The position numbers were made by a program, and so were the translations under genes. This document shows, piece by piece, positions 1 through 6,181 of a stretch of 64,000 nt of DNA. Under the pieces are notes generated by a model, which made no database searches, was not told the origin of the DNA, and saw only the letters and a program-made list of their open reading frames with translations. Position 1 is the stretch's first letter, and the number at the start of each line of letters is the position of its first letter. The stretch comes from Nocardia puris. GTDB lineage: Bacteria; Actinomycetota; Actinomycetes; Mycobacteriales; Mycobacteriaceae. The stretch is taken from contig NZ_QNRE01000008.1 in assembly GCF_003315035.1 (NCBI RefSeq), positions 1 through 64,000 of the forward strand. The letters are read 5' to 3'.

Positions 1-38
1 AACAGGAGGACACCACCCCCGCAGAACTCACCGCCTGA
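1..38 (+). mobile_element. Possible 3' end of an IS transposase gene and right IS end
   Basis: Reading from base 3, the plus strand encodes a short hydrophilic tail (QEDTTPAELTA) ending in TGA at 36-38. About 35 bases further on, the sequence 71-95 (TTACACCACA followed by CCCCAGGACTTGACC) resembles the terminal repeats I recall for actinobacterial IS256-type elements. If so, the window begins inside an insertion sequence lying left of the element described below. Only twelve codons are visible, so the assignment is weak; it could be the tail of any gene. Confidence 0.3.
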
Positions 39-136
39 CCGAACAACCGATCACGCGGTGACCAACTCCGTTACACCACACCCCAGGACTTGACCAGGAA
101 TTCTGATCGCTCAGAGGAGGCGAATACAGGTATGAA

Positions 137-979
137 TCACTGCTTATCCACCTTGATACTGTTGTCCTCGGAGTCAACCAAGAACTGTTGCATGCCGCCC
201 CATTCTGCCTGAACCGTCTTCCACTCCGAGGTAGGCCGGTCGTAAGCCGTGTATTCACGGACGGAGCTAATAGGCTTCAAGTCGATACCCGCCTTGATGA
301 GAGCACCCCAACGACCCGTGCGCTTATCCGAGTCCCATGCGTCCCACAGCTCGCGACGTTCGGCACCTGTGCCTGTAGTCGGGCACACAAGCCCGATAGC
401 CTGATCATTCCTGGTCAACACGCGACCCTCCAAAGCTGCGGCAGCTTGGAACGCAGCGAATGCCTTGTCAATCCCATTGACGATGTCGCCGGCCTGCATC
501 CACGCTTGCTGAATCTTCATCGGTTGGCCAACAAGCGCCGATGGATCGGCATCGATATCGACTACATCAGACAACACCTTAAGTTCTGTGATCTTATCGA
601 GCAGCCGAGCACCAACAGCCTTGAAGTTCTGGGCACCGGTCTTGGCGTACTCCTGTACCAGAGCGTTCGTAACCTGCTGCCTTACCTCACGATCGATCAG
701 CGCTTCCGCTGTGCCTGCTACCGAGTAGCGGTCTGTGCCCTGCTGACCACCCATAGCCGAAGCGATTGCCAGCGTATGCAGCTGGTTGAGCGTGGCTTCA
801 TCCTCGCCGTTGATCACCGCGTGTGTCAGATCATGCACAAAAGACACCTGGCGATACCTGAACGCCTCGTAGTTAGCATCGATGGCCAGCCATTCCTTAC
901 TCAGGGTTCCACCGTTGGTGGCAACCAGACGCGCGTTATCGGTGTGGGTAGCATAAGCATCGTAGAATTCGTTAAGCAT
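137..979 (-). CDS. Unrecognised 280-residue protein, last gene of the element's small-gene operon
   Basis: I do not recognise a family. The protein is soluble, fairly acidic, with no signal peptide or membrane segment, and mixed helical character (repeated Ala-rich helices around residues 60-110 and 165-190). The start ATG at 979 has a good ribosome site, GGAGG, that overlaps the stop of the preceding gene, whose TGA lies four bases before this ATG. It is therefore the distal gene of the minus-strand run that begins near 2.4 kb. Its size and position would suit a phage or plasmid structural or transfer protein, but nothing in the sequence shows which. Codon use is less GC-biased than in the chromosomal genes to the right. 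Confidence 0.75.
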   Translation of the reverse strand: MLNEFYDAYATHTDNARLVATNGGTLSKEWLAIDANYEAFRYRQVSFVHDLTHAVINGEDEATLNQLHTLAIASAMGGQQGTDRYSVAGTAEALIDREVRQQVTNALVQEYAKTGAQNFKAVGARLLDKITELKVLSDVVDIDADPSALVGQPMKIQQAWMQAGDIVNGIDKAFAAFQAAAALEGRVLTRNDQAIGLVCPTTGTGAERRELWDAWDSDKRTGRWGALIKAGIDLKPISSVREYTAYDRPTSEWKTVQAEWGGMQQFLVDSEDNSIKVDKQ

Positions 980-981
980 GT

Positions 982-1335
982 TCAGTATCCTCCGTTATTG
1001 TTCAGGTAGTTCTCAAGATTCTTGAATGAGCTGTTCAGATCGCCTTCACCGGCGATGCGGTGTGCCAGCTGTCCGGGTTCCGCCTCCCGCTGACGGCGAA
1101 TGCTCTCGGCAAGATCCAACAGGTTGTCCACCGCCGGATTGGCTACCGGAACGTCACGGCTGTGGACGTGGTTATTCGTGCTCGCTCCGGTGTCAGCAAG
1201 GGCGTCCAGCAATTCTTGCCGGAGACTCTGTCGAGAACCTTTCGATCGCGTGTTGGAGCGGTCGGGCTTGGGTTGACCGTCGTTCAGCATCTGTTCCAGC
1301 ATGCTTTTCAAGCCGCTTGCTTTGTTCTCAAACAT
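982..1335 (-). CDS. Small hydrophilic protein of unknown function
   Basis: A 117-residue hydrophilic protein beginning MFENKASGLKSML. The ATG at 1335 overlaps the end of the upstream gene by eight bases, with a purine-rich GAGAGAA ahead of it. A longer frame starting at 1389 exists, but that start lies well inside the upstream gene and has no ribosome site. The protein has basic Ser/Arg-rich and Asn-rich segments, ending in a run of Asn and Gly, and a predicted helix near residues 65-80. No family recognised. Position within an overlapping chain of genes implies co-translation with its neighbours. Confidence 0.65.
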   Translation of the reverse strand: MFENKASGLKSMLEQMLNDGQPKPDRSNTRSKGSRQSLRQELLDALADTGASTNNHVHSRDVPVANPAVDNLLDLAESIRRQREAEPGQLAHRIAGEGDLNSSFKNLENYLNNNGGY

Positions 1336-1591
1336 TGTTGTTCTCTCTGTTGGGGCAGGAATCGGAATACCATCCCGCTGATTCGCCACAACGGTTGCAT
1401 GGTTCCTGCCATCGCACTGGTTCGCGGGTCATGTCCTTGACGTTGTCTGCATGCGAGAACACCGGCGCTAGGGCGGACTGGATATCGTCAGCGCGTCTCC
1501 CCACCTCCTCCGCCGGCGGCGAATCTGACTCGCCCCGCATACGGCGGGAGCACTCGCGAAGCGCTTCCGCGAAGTCGTCCCTACTACTCAT
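1328..1591 (-). CDS. Small acidic protein with C-terminal Cys motif
   Basis: An 87-residue protein beginning MSSRDDFAEALRE. The ATG at 1591 overlaps the upstream TGA as ATGA, which decides the start over a GTG or ATG eight codons earlier. The C-terminal part carries CNRCGESAGWYSDSCP, a CxxC plus later Cys pattern that may bind zinc, although a fourth ligand is not obvious. The N-terminal half is helical and charged. Function unknown; similar small Cys-motif proteins are common in actinophages and integrative plasmids. Confidence 0.6.
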   Translation of the reverse strand: MSSRDDFAEALRECSRRMRGESDSPPAEEVGRRADDIQSALAPVFSHADNVKDMTREPVRWQEPCNRCGESAGWYSDSCPNRENNNV

Positions 1592-1734
1592 CTCGCCACC
1601 CTCTTCTTGGCCCATATCGGTTTCAGCGCCTGCCGACGCTGTTTTTCGATCTCTCTCGCCTCACGAAGCCGAAGTTCCTCTGCCTCGCGCCGTAGCCGTT
1701 TCTGGTTGCCGATGTCGTGCCGCTGACGGCTCAT
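1588..1734 (-). CDS. 48-residue basic, coiled-coil-like micro-protein
   Basis: This reading frame runs from ATG at 1734 to TGA at 1588 and encodes 48 residues starting MSRQRHDIGNQKRLRREAEE. It is linked on both sides by four-base ATGA overlaps, to the gene ending at 1731 and to the gene starting at 1591, which is strong evidence that it is translated. It is highly charged, rich in Arg, Lys, Glu and Gln, with a single long helix likely to form a coiled coil or bind nucleic acid. No family recognised. Confidence 0.65.
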   Translation of the reverse strand: MSRQRHDIGNQKRLRREAEELRLREAREIEKQRRQALKPIWAKKRVAR

Positions 1735-1925
1735 TGCTCCCTGTTCCGTTCTTCGTATTCATCGATGAGGTCTTGCGCCGCGTCCATGAGTCGGTACACG
1801 TCATGCATGCGCAGCATCACCCGCGCCCGGGTTTGATAGTCGAAAACATAAAGACCGGGCGCGGTGCCTCCGCCCGGATGGCGCGGCGCGATCCAGATAC
1901 GCTCCCGGCGCTGATACTCGGTCAT
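1731..1925 (-). CDS. Small protein of unknown function, coupled
   Basis: A 64-residue protein beginning MTEYQRRERIWIAPRHPG. The start at 1925 is set by an ATGA overlap with the upstream stop; an ATG seven codons earlier is possible but would overlap further. The middle has a beta-strand pattern (GLYVFDYQT), and the C-terminus is a helix with acidic residues (LMDAAQDLIDEYEE). Compact mixed alpha/beta fold plausible. No recognised family; part of the coupled operon. Confidence 0.6.
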   Translation of the reverse strand: MTEYQRRERIWIAPRHPGGGTAPGLYVFDYQTRARVMLRMHDVYRLMDAAQDLIDEYEERNREQ

Positions 1926-2131
1926 GCCGCTTGCTTCTTCCGGCATCTACCCGACGCATGCCGGGTTAGCTCCGTGGCGCTTACGTTCGTGTGCGTGTAG
2001 TAGTGCGCCATGCAGAACGGGCACTGAGACGATCCCGGGGATTCTTGAATACGACACGATGGGCAGACCGCCTGATTGATCCGGCGAGCCTCAAACCCTT
2101 CCTCGCATCGCTCGCATTCTTTGACGATCAA
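1922..2131 (-). CDS. Zinc-finger-like small protein
   Basis: A 69-residue protein with three CxxC pairs (CERC near residue 6, CPSC near 23, CPFC near 37) and a later Cys, arranged like zinc ribbons. The start is a TTG at 2131 preceded by AAAGG at a normal distance; no ATG exists in frame upstream. Its stop overlaps the next start as ATGA. Proteins of this type in phages and plasmids are often nucleic-acid-binding or adaptor proteins; that role is inferred. Confidence 0.6.
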   Translation of the reverse strand: MIVKECERCEEGFEARRINQAVCPSCRIQESPGSSQCPFCMAHYYTHTNVSATELTRHASGRCRKKQAA

Positions 2132-2209
2132 TATTCAGCCTTTCTAAGCGCTTCCAAGTTTCTAGGTAGTAGGGGGTGGATTTGGCGATTTCGCGCGTCA
2201 GCGTGGACG

Positions 2210-2443
2210 CTAGGGGGCAGCAAACGGCCACCAGGAATCGCTATCGTCAAGTGGCGGAACCGGGCGGACCCATCGCCGGAAGAACAACGCCCGACGCTCC
2301 CCCTCGCTGGAGAACCACGGCGACCCACCACGCTCCGCGATCGCCCGGAAGTACGGTTCAGATCGTTCGAGATAGTTTTGGTACGCCGCTTCTCTGTCGG
2401 CGGTGGTCGTCGCCTTCCAGTGGGTCATGTACGGCTGTGTCAT
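2210..2443 (-). CDS. Small Trp/Arg-rich hypothetical protein
   Basis: A 77-residue protein starting MTQPYMTHWKATTT, with a strong GGAAAGGA ribosome site five bases ahead of the ATG at 2443. It has an aromatic, amphipathic N-terminal helix (REAAYQNYLERSEPYFRAIAERGG) and a Trp-rich tail. It opens the minus-strand small-gene run, separated from the zinc-finger gene by about 80 bases. No family recognised. Confidence 0.6.
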   Translation of the reverse strand: MTQPYMTHWKATTTADREAAYQNYLERSEPYFRAIAERGGSPWFSSEGERRALFFRRWVRPVPPLDDSDSWWPFAAP

Positions 2444-2468
2444 CGATTCCTTTCCCCGGACACGACAA

Positions 2469-2498
2469 AGGGCCCGACAGCCGAAGCTGTAAGGCCCT
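2469..2498 (-). terminator. Hairpin terminator between the rep-like gene and the small-gene operon
   Basis: AGGGCC (2469-2474) and ACAGC (2477-2481) pair with GCTGT (2486-2490) and GGCCCT (2493-2498) around a CGAA loop. On the minus strand it is followed by TTTG. It lies just after the stop of the replication-initiator-like gene and just before the ribosome site of the 77-residue gene, so it probably ends the upstream transcript or attenuates read-through. Confidence 0.6.
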
Positions 2499-2529
2499 GA
2501 TGGTTGATTAGTGGCGGAGTGCCCTTTGG

Positions 2530-3387
2530 CTAGAACGGCGCTTGGTCAGAAGCGGTGGCGTGCACCTCGCACCACGGGTCACTACACGATGAACGGATGC
2601 ACTTCGACCTACGCGGCCAGGGCGACGAGCCCGTTGCACTGCCCGTGTTGGGTGAGTCCCACGGCGAACCCATCTCCGTTGACACTCGGTCGTTTCCTTC
2701 GGGGTTGATGTTTTCCAACCATCCATCGGTCTTATCCCAGTCTGGGACGCCCGGGAGGGACCTACGAAGTAGGGAAGGTCCCTCGCGGGTGTTCGAGGGA
2801 TCACCAGATCCCATCGCCTCTGCGCTGGTATCAGGGTCCATAGACCCAATCTCCTCTACTACTTTCTCTACTTCTTCTGAACTACTACATCTACTACTAT
2901 GGTGGCCGTTTTCTCCCCATGGGGGTGGGGAGTTCTTCCCCATGGGGGTGACCGCTTCTTCCCCATGGGGGGTGGGGATTTTCTCCCCATGGCCGAACTC
3001 GACGCGGCGGGACAAAGACCCGATCTGCCCTGGAGTGAACGGAGTGTTAGACATCTGAAGGTGCCACACCTCAAACGATTGACGCCCCTGCCCCGTCCTA
3101 AAGTACGACTGTCGAACCAACCACCCGTTGTCCTGCAAATCCCCCAATGCCTTAGCGACGGTCTTCCGGTCCATCGCCAGATCGTCCGCAACGACCTTCG
3201 CGGACTGATGACGCGACGGCTTATGAGACCAGACGTACAGAGCTACCGACCTAGCCGCGTGGGATAGCCTCGGATCACGGGCAAGCCCCATCGGCAACGA
3301 GGCGTATAGCTTGGTGCCATCCGGATTGGCCCCCAGGCCACCATGGTGAACAACATCGAATCGGGCGTTACTGGGTCGATTGGTCAT
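2530..3387 (-). CDS. Winged-helix replication-initiator-like protein
   Basis: A 285-residue protein starting MTNRPSNARFD at 3387, with GGGAGG at the right distance; an ATG seven codons earlier is less well supported. Residues about 45-115 form a winged helix-turn-helix (LSHAARSVALYVWS, then an HTH around VADDLAMDRKTVAKALGDLQDNGWL and a wing) like those in plasmid and phage replication proteins and DnaD-like factors. The remaining part is low-complexity, Ser/Pro/Glu-rich and probably disordered. Four CCCCATGG repeats lie inside the gene (see the repeat entry), a layout typical of iteron plasmids whose initiator binds sites in or beside its own gene. A transcription-factor role is the alternative. 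Confidence 0.6.
   Translation of the reverse strand: MTNRPSNARFDVVHHGGLGANPDGTKLYASLPMGLARDPRLSHAARSVALYVWSHKPSRHQSAKVVADDLAMDRKTVAKALGDLQDNGWLVRQSYFRTGQGRQSFEVWHLQMSNTPFTPGQIGSLSRRVEFGHGEKIPTPHGEEAVTPMGKNSPPPWGENGHHSSRCSSSEEVEKVVEEIGSMDPDTSAEAMGSGDPSNTREGPSLLRRSLPGVPDWDKTDGWLENINPEGNDRVSTEMGSPWDSPNTGSATGSSPWPRRSKCIRSSCSDPWCEVHATASDQAPF
2911..2992. repeat. Four iteron-like repeats, CCCCATGGGG core, 23-bp period
   Basis: The 10-bp palindrome CCCCATGGGG starts at 2915, 2938 and 2961, and a fourth copy, CCCCATGG, starts at 2985. Spacing is 23, 23 and 24 bp, about two helical turns, and each copy is preceded by TTCT or TTCTT. Because 23 is not a multiple of three, the repeats are read in different frames (as HGE, PMGK, PWGE), so the conservation is at DNA level and not protein level. 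This is the pattern expected of iterons or of a regulatory protein's tandem sites. Confidence 0.7.
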
Positions 3388-3544
3388 TGCGGGTGCCTCC
3401 CAGGGCATCGATGGATTGGTTCGCTAGTTCGAACAGTTCTTCAGGGCTCAACAGCAAGAAGGCTGATGTTCCCTCGCGGGTCACCTTGAAATAGATGCCC
3501 CCGGTCTCACGGTTGACCCGGCGCTCAACCTTCGGTTTCTTCAT
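3368..3544 (-). CDS. 58-residue protein of unknown function
   Basis: Begins MKKPKVERRVNRETGG at 3544; the start codon overlaps the upstream TGA (TGATG), which argues against longer in-frame starts. The sequence suggests a small beta-sheet (GGIYFKVTREGTSAFLLLSPEE) followed by an acidic helix. It overlaps the start of the replication-initiator-like gene by 20 bases, so the three genes 3738-2530 form one translational unit. No family recognised. Confidence 0.6.
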   Translation of the reverse strand: MKKPKVERRVNRETGGIYFKVTREGTSAFLLLSPEELFELANQSIDALGGTRNDQSTQ

Positions 3545-3738
3545 CACTCGCCCTTCCAGCGGTTTATAGCGTCTTCGGGGATCTCTCGCCCCTTGCTCAG
3601 AGCGTCTACGATCTTCAGCGCTGCCGAAGCTCGTTGGCGTTGTCGGGATAGGTGTCCGTTGTGGCACTTGCGGCATCGACCTTCCTTGGTACGGTCTGCG
3701 CTGCTGCGGATCTCGTGGTTATGCAGGCAGTACTCCAC
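3544..3738 (-). CDS. Small zinc-binding-type protein (HNH-like Cys/His motif)
   Basis: A 64-residue protein starting at a GTG (3738) with a strong GGAAAGGA ribosome site. The N-terminus carries YCLHNHE followed by CRKCHNGH, a C-H-CxxC-H arrangement seen in zinc ribbons and in the metal-binding half of HNH-type proteins, but the nuclease core is missing. The C-terminal half is a basic then acidic helix. First gene of the replication-type operon. Role unknown; DNA or protein binding is plausible. Confidence 0.6.
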   Translation of the reverse strand: MEYCLHNHEIRSSADRTKEGRCRKCHNGHLSRQRQRASAALKIVDALSKGREIPEDAINRWKGE

Positions 3739-3784
3739 GCGGGGTTCCTTTCCTTAGCAGTAGGGCTACTGATGAGAGGGCATA

Positions 3785-3813
3785 AAAAATCCCGGTCGCC
3801 TTAAGACGCCGGG
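3785..3813 (-). terminator. Rho-independent terminator or attenuator ahead of the replication-type operon
   Basis: On the minus strand CCCGGCG pairs with CGaCCGGG (one bulged base) and is followed by ATTTTTT. It sits about 50 bases upstream of the GTG at 3738, so it either ends a minus-strand RNA arising from the non-coding region at 3.8-4.1 kb or acts as an attenuator in the operon leader. Confidence 0.55.
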
Positions 3814-4068
3814 TGCTTCACTTGTATATGCATGAGTATTTCGAGGTTTCCACAGGGATGTGAGTCACCTCACAGAGGTGGGTACGCCTCTCCCTCACTT
3901 ATATAATGGTGTGATAATCATGGTTCTGACCCCTACTGTGAGCGAGGTCACAGAGGAACCCTTGACCGTTTCTCGATCGTTGAAATTTAGGAAAAACAAC
4001 CCTGTTTCGATGTCGCCAGAATCGACCGCGCCGTCAGCGACTGGATTGCCAGCGAAGCAGCTAAGGGG

Positions 4069-4105
4069 CTTTGATCCCCTCTCACCCTTGCCGAGGGGGT
4101 CAAAG
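4069..4105. repeat. 13-bp inverted repeat (hairpin)
   Basis: CTTTGATCCCCTC (4069-4081) pairs with GAGGGGGTCAAAG (4093-4105) over all 13 positions with one G-U pair, leaving an 11-base loop. There is no T-run on either side, so it is not an obvious terminator. Candidate single-strand origin, protein-binding site or structured RNA element. Confidence 0.6.
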
Positions 4106-4175
4106 TCTCTAGGGTGATTCGATGGGATTGAGGCGGCGACCAACAAGAGACCGCCACGTTGCCCGTGGCTTCAAA

Positions 4176-4287
4176 GGGTCCAAAGGACCCGTCTAGGTAG
4201 TTAGAGTTAGAACCCCTAAAGGGGTTCTTTAACGCGTGCGTACGCGCGGGCGTTCGCTCGCTCTATGCGCGCGGGGGTAGTCCCCCG
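4176..4287. repeat. Cluster of three short perfect hairpins
   Basis: GGGTCC-AAA-GGACCC (4176-4190), AGAACCCC-TAAA-GGGGTTCT followed by TTT (4209-4230), and CGGGGG-TAGT-CCCCCG (4272-4287) lie within 112 bases. The middle one looks like a plus-strand terminator for anything transcribed through the 3.9-4.1 kb segment. The other two have no T-run. Confidence 0.55.
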
Positions 4288-5095
4288 GGCGTGTCGGACG
4301 GGTGAGGGGCCGGTTCCACGTGCAGGCTTCCGCCGTCCATCGCGGCAGCAACGACCAGGCCACGACCGGTTTGCAGGAAAATCTACCCACTCTGACCAGC
4401 GGGGATGCCGTAGCGAGGCGTGCAAAACACCAGGTCGCGCGATGACTCCCGAAATCATGGCTCTGTGTCGGCACCAACTACCGAAACCGTCCACGGGTGC
4501 CACCTAGCCCCTATTCGTCGCTCTCCGTGGACGCTGGGCGGGTGTATCGATGTCCCCGCTTCCGAGCGCGGCCGGTATGTAGGCCGATTCGACGGATCTG
4601 GGCCGGCGAGGCGGGCAGGACGGCCACGCCGCGAACCGGCGGCTCGGAGCCCGTCGAAGGGCTCGGCAACTGCTCATGCGGCCCCGCCGGGAGGGTTCGC
4701 CGATACAGCGGCGGCCTACTGCGGTGCCACCAATCCGACCCGAGATTGGAGGTAGTTTCTTCGCGTGGCCGGTCGGAGTCTTTGTAACACCTATCTCACG
4801 CCGGCCGGCCCCGACCGGCGAGACATATTCGCAGTTCAGGATCTTTCCCGCGAACACTCACCCGATCAGGGTTAAGCATCTGCCACACATACTAGGCGAC
4901 GCTGAACTTCGCTCGAGGGCTTCCGGTCGGGCTGGTTCTTCGATGGCGTTCGTCACCGACACGCGGTTATGCGACCGGGTTCACGGCGAAGTGGCCGATG
5001 TCCGAAAGCGAGAACGGACCGCGCCCGCAATAATTGAGACTCCAGGCGGAATCGAGAGTTTCTTACCGCCGCGAACAACAGAAGGAAGGTGGTCC

Positions 5096-5443
5096 GTGAA
5101 ATCGAGCGAGACCCCTGTCTTGAAAGAAATCCACAACCTCCGGCGGATGGTGGAGCGCGTGGAGCAGCAACGGAGGTGGGTGGAAAGCCTCCCCGCCGTC
5201 CAGGAAGCTCGGCGATGCGACAACATGCGGCGGAATCTCCAGACTCTGGCGCTAGAAGAAGCGCGCCGTCGAATGCGGCTCATCGAGCAGATCGAGCGGA
5301 CCTGGATCGCCCCACTCCGGCGAACCGAACCCCCGACGCATGAGGCGGCTCACCGCCGCTTCGCGGACGAGCAACACGAGCGATTCGCGGAATCCGTGCG
5401 CAAGCTGGAAGAGCTGAGGAAGGACAACCCCCGCATCCGGTAA
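5096..5443 (+). CDS. Small Arg/Glu-rich coiled-coil protein
   Basis: A 115-residue protein starting at GTG 5096 with a very good GAAGGAAGG ribosome site; the frame is open for another 420 bases upstream, but that part has non-coding composition. Almost the whole protein is charged helix with heptad-like spacing (EIHNLRRMVERVEQQRRW; EARRRMRLIEQIER; ESVRKLEELRK), pointing to a coiled coil. No membrane segment or signal. It stands alone on the plus strand and is followed at once by a perfect hairpin. Function unknown. Confidence 0.6.
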   Translation: MKSSETPVLKEIHNLRRMVERVEQQRRWVESLPAVQEARRCDNMRRNLQTLALEEARRRMRLIEQIERTWIAPLRRTEPPTHEAAHRRFADEQHERFAESVRKLEELRKDNPRIR

Positions 5444-5458
5444 CCCGGAAACCAAGAA

Positions 5459-5482
5459 GCCCCCAGCTTTCGAGCTGGGGGC
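5459..5482 (+). terminator. Strong hairpin terminator after the coiled-coil gene
   Basis: GCCCCCAGCT (5459-5468) pairs perfectly with AGCTGGGGGC (5473-5482) around a TTCG tetraloop, 15 bases after the stop codon. It lacks a T-run, as is common for actinobacterial terminators. Confidence 0.7.
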
Positions 5483-5542
5483 ACCTCGGGGGTATTCAAT
5501 CAGTGTCAGGCCGAACATGGGTTGTTGGTAGACCCGGCAAGC

Positions 5543-5623
5543 TTAGCCGTCACCCGGCCAGAGAATCGCGGCCACCAGGACGACGGCAGGCACAGCGAAC
5601 GCAACCAGTAGACCGAAGCTCAT
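5543..5623 (-). CDS. 26-residue single-pass membrane peptide
   Basis: A 26-codon frame (MSFGLLVAFAVPAVVLVAAI, then LWPGDG) whose ATG at 5623 overlaps the previous gene's TGA as TGATG. Nearly all residues are hydrophobic, so it would form one membrane helix. Tight coupling to the upstream 75-residue gene supports translation. Tiny hydrophobic peptides encoded beside an XRE regulator can be toxins, holin-like factors or membrane regulators; none of these is shown. Confidence 0.5.
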   Translation of the reverse strand: MSFGLLVAFAVPAVVLVAAILWPGDG

Positions 5624-5850
5624 CAATGATCCGCGCTCATCCCGGGTACACGCATCGGACACGCGGCGTCTCGTTGCTCCGCAGCAGTCAGCCACGCATC
5701 CAGGTTGTCCAACGACCCTCGACACACCACCCGATACGGAGAAGCCAGCTCCCACCCATACGGCGGCTCAGGGGCCCGCCGAATCGAGAGTGACCGCAGT
5801 GCCGCCCGCTGGGTCAACGCATCCAATCGAGCCCGTATCACTGCGCTCAT
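5623..5850 (-). CDS. 75-residue protein of unknown function
   Basis: Begins MSAVIRARLDALTQRAALR at 5850; the start is fixed by an ATGA overlap with the gene upstream. N-terminal basic helix, then a short beta segment (WELASPYRVVCRGS) and a Trp-containing helix ending with a Cys-Pro and His tail. Middle gene of a three-gene minus-strand micro-operon that runs divergently from the XRE regulator. No family recognised. Confidence 0.55.
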   Translation of the reverse strand: MSAVIRARLDALTQRAALRSLSIRRAPEPPYGWELASPYRVVCRGSLDNLDAWLTAAEQRDAACPMRVPGMSADH

Positions 5851-5972
5851 GACGCCTGCTGTTTCGGCTGCCACTTGTCGAGCGCTTCCAACAGCCGGCG
5901 TATGACAGCCGGCGGGGCAACCTCGATCGGGTGTGGACGTTTCGTTTTCGGTGTGCGTTGCGGCAGTGGCAC
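5847..5972 (-). CDS. 41-residue basic micro-protein
   Basis: Starts at GTG 5972 with an excellent GGAGGGG site five bases ahead and ends in an ATGA overlap with the next gene. The N-terminus is basic and Pro-rich (VPLPQRTPKTKRPHP) followed by a helix (PAVIRRLLEALDKW). It is the first gene of the micro-operon facing the XRE regulator, so it is a natural candidate for a small regulator or antitoxin-like partner. Unrecognised. Confidence 0.5.
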   Translation of the reverse strand: MPLPQRTPKTKRPHPIEVAPPAVIRRLLEALDKWQPKQQAS

Positions 5973-6104
5973 GGTTACCCCTCCAAGCTGTGGCCGGGCT
6001 CCACCCGAACAACCAAATCTCAAGTCGTCCGGGCGGCCCGTTGAGTGTCGCGCCCTCTCTGCGCTCCGCTGTCAATCGTTCAGCGCATACAGGTTCTGAG
6101 GCAG

Positions 6105-6140
6105 TGGCACACCTAGTGCCATGGGGTGGCATTCCTAGTG
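6105..6140. promoter_or_regulatory. Direct-repeat operator candidate in the divergent control region
   Basis: TGGCACACCTAGTG (6105-6118) and TGGCATTCCTAGTG (6127-6140) are near-identical copies exactly 22 bp apart, two helical turns. The first also reads as an inverted repeat, TGGCAC-ACCTA-GTGCCA. They lie 40-80 bp ahead of the XRE gene and upstream of the divergent micro-operon, as expected for an operator bound by the XRE protein. A GCAGTGGCAC segment also occurs at 5963-5972, over the micro-operon's start. Confidence 0.55.
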
Positions 6141-6181
6141 GCACACAAGCGAACAGACACGCGCCGGGGCATCATGGATTC

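Larger units (their letters stand above)
3739..5095. other. Long stretch without a convincing gene
   Basis: About 1.36 kb. The left half (to about 4.3 kb) is AT-richer and full of inverted repeats, listed separately. A plus-strand TATAAT at 3902-3907 precedes an ATG at 3920 that opens a 65-codon frame (MVLTPTVSEVTEE) ending at 4117 in the 13-bp hairpin; I cannot tell whether it is translated. The right half (4.3-5.1 kb) has several open frames on both strands but none with coding-like composition and a ribosome site. The layout would suit a replication or transfer origin, or non-coding RNA genes. Confidence 0.5.

Noticed and set aside
2899..3000. Protein-level repeat in the replication-initiator-like gene
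   Set aside because: The repeated CCCCATGG units are read in different frames, so the repeat is a property of the DNA, not a peptide repeat.
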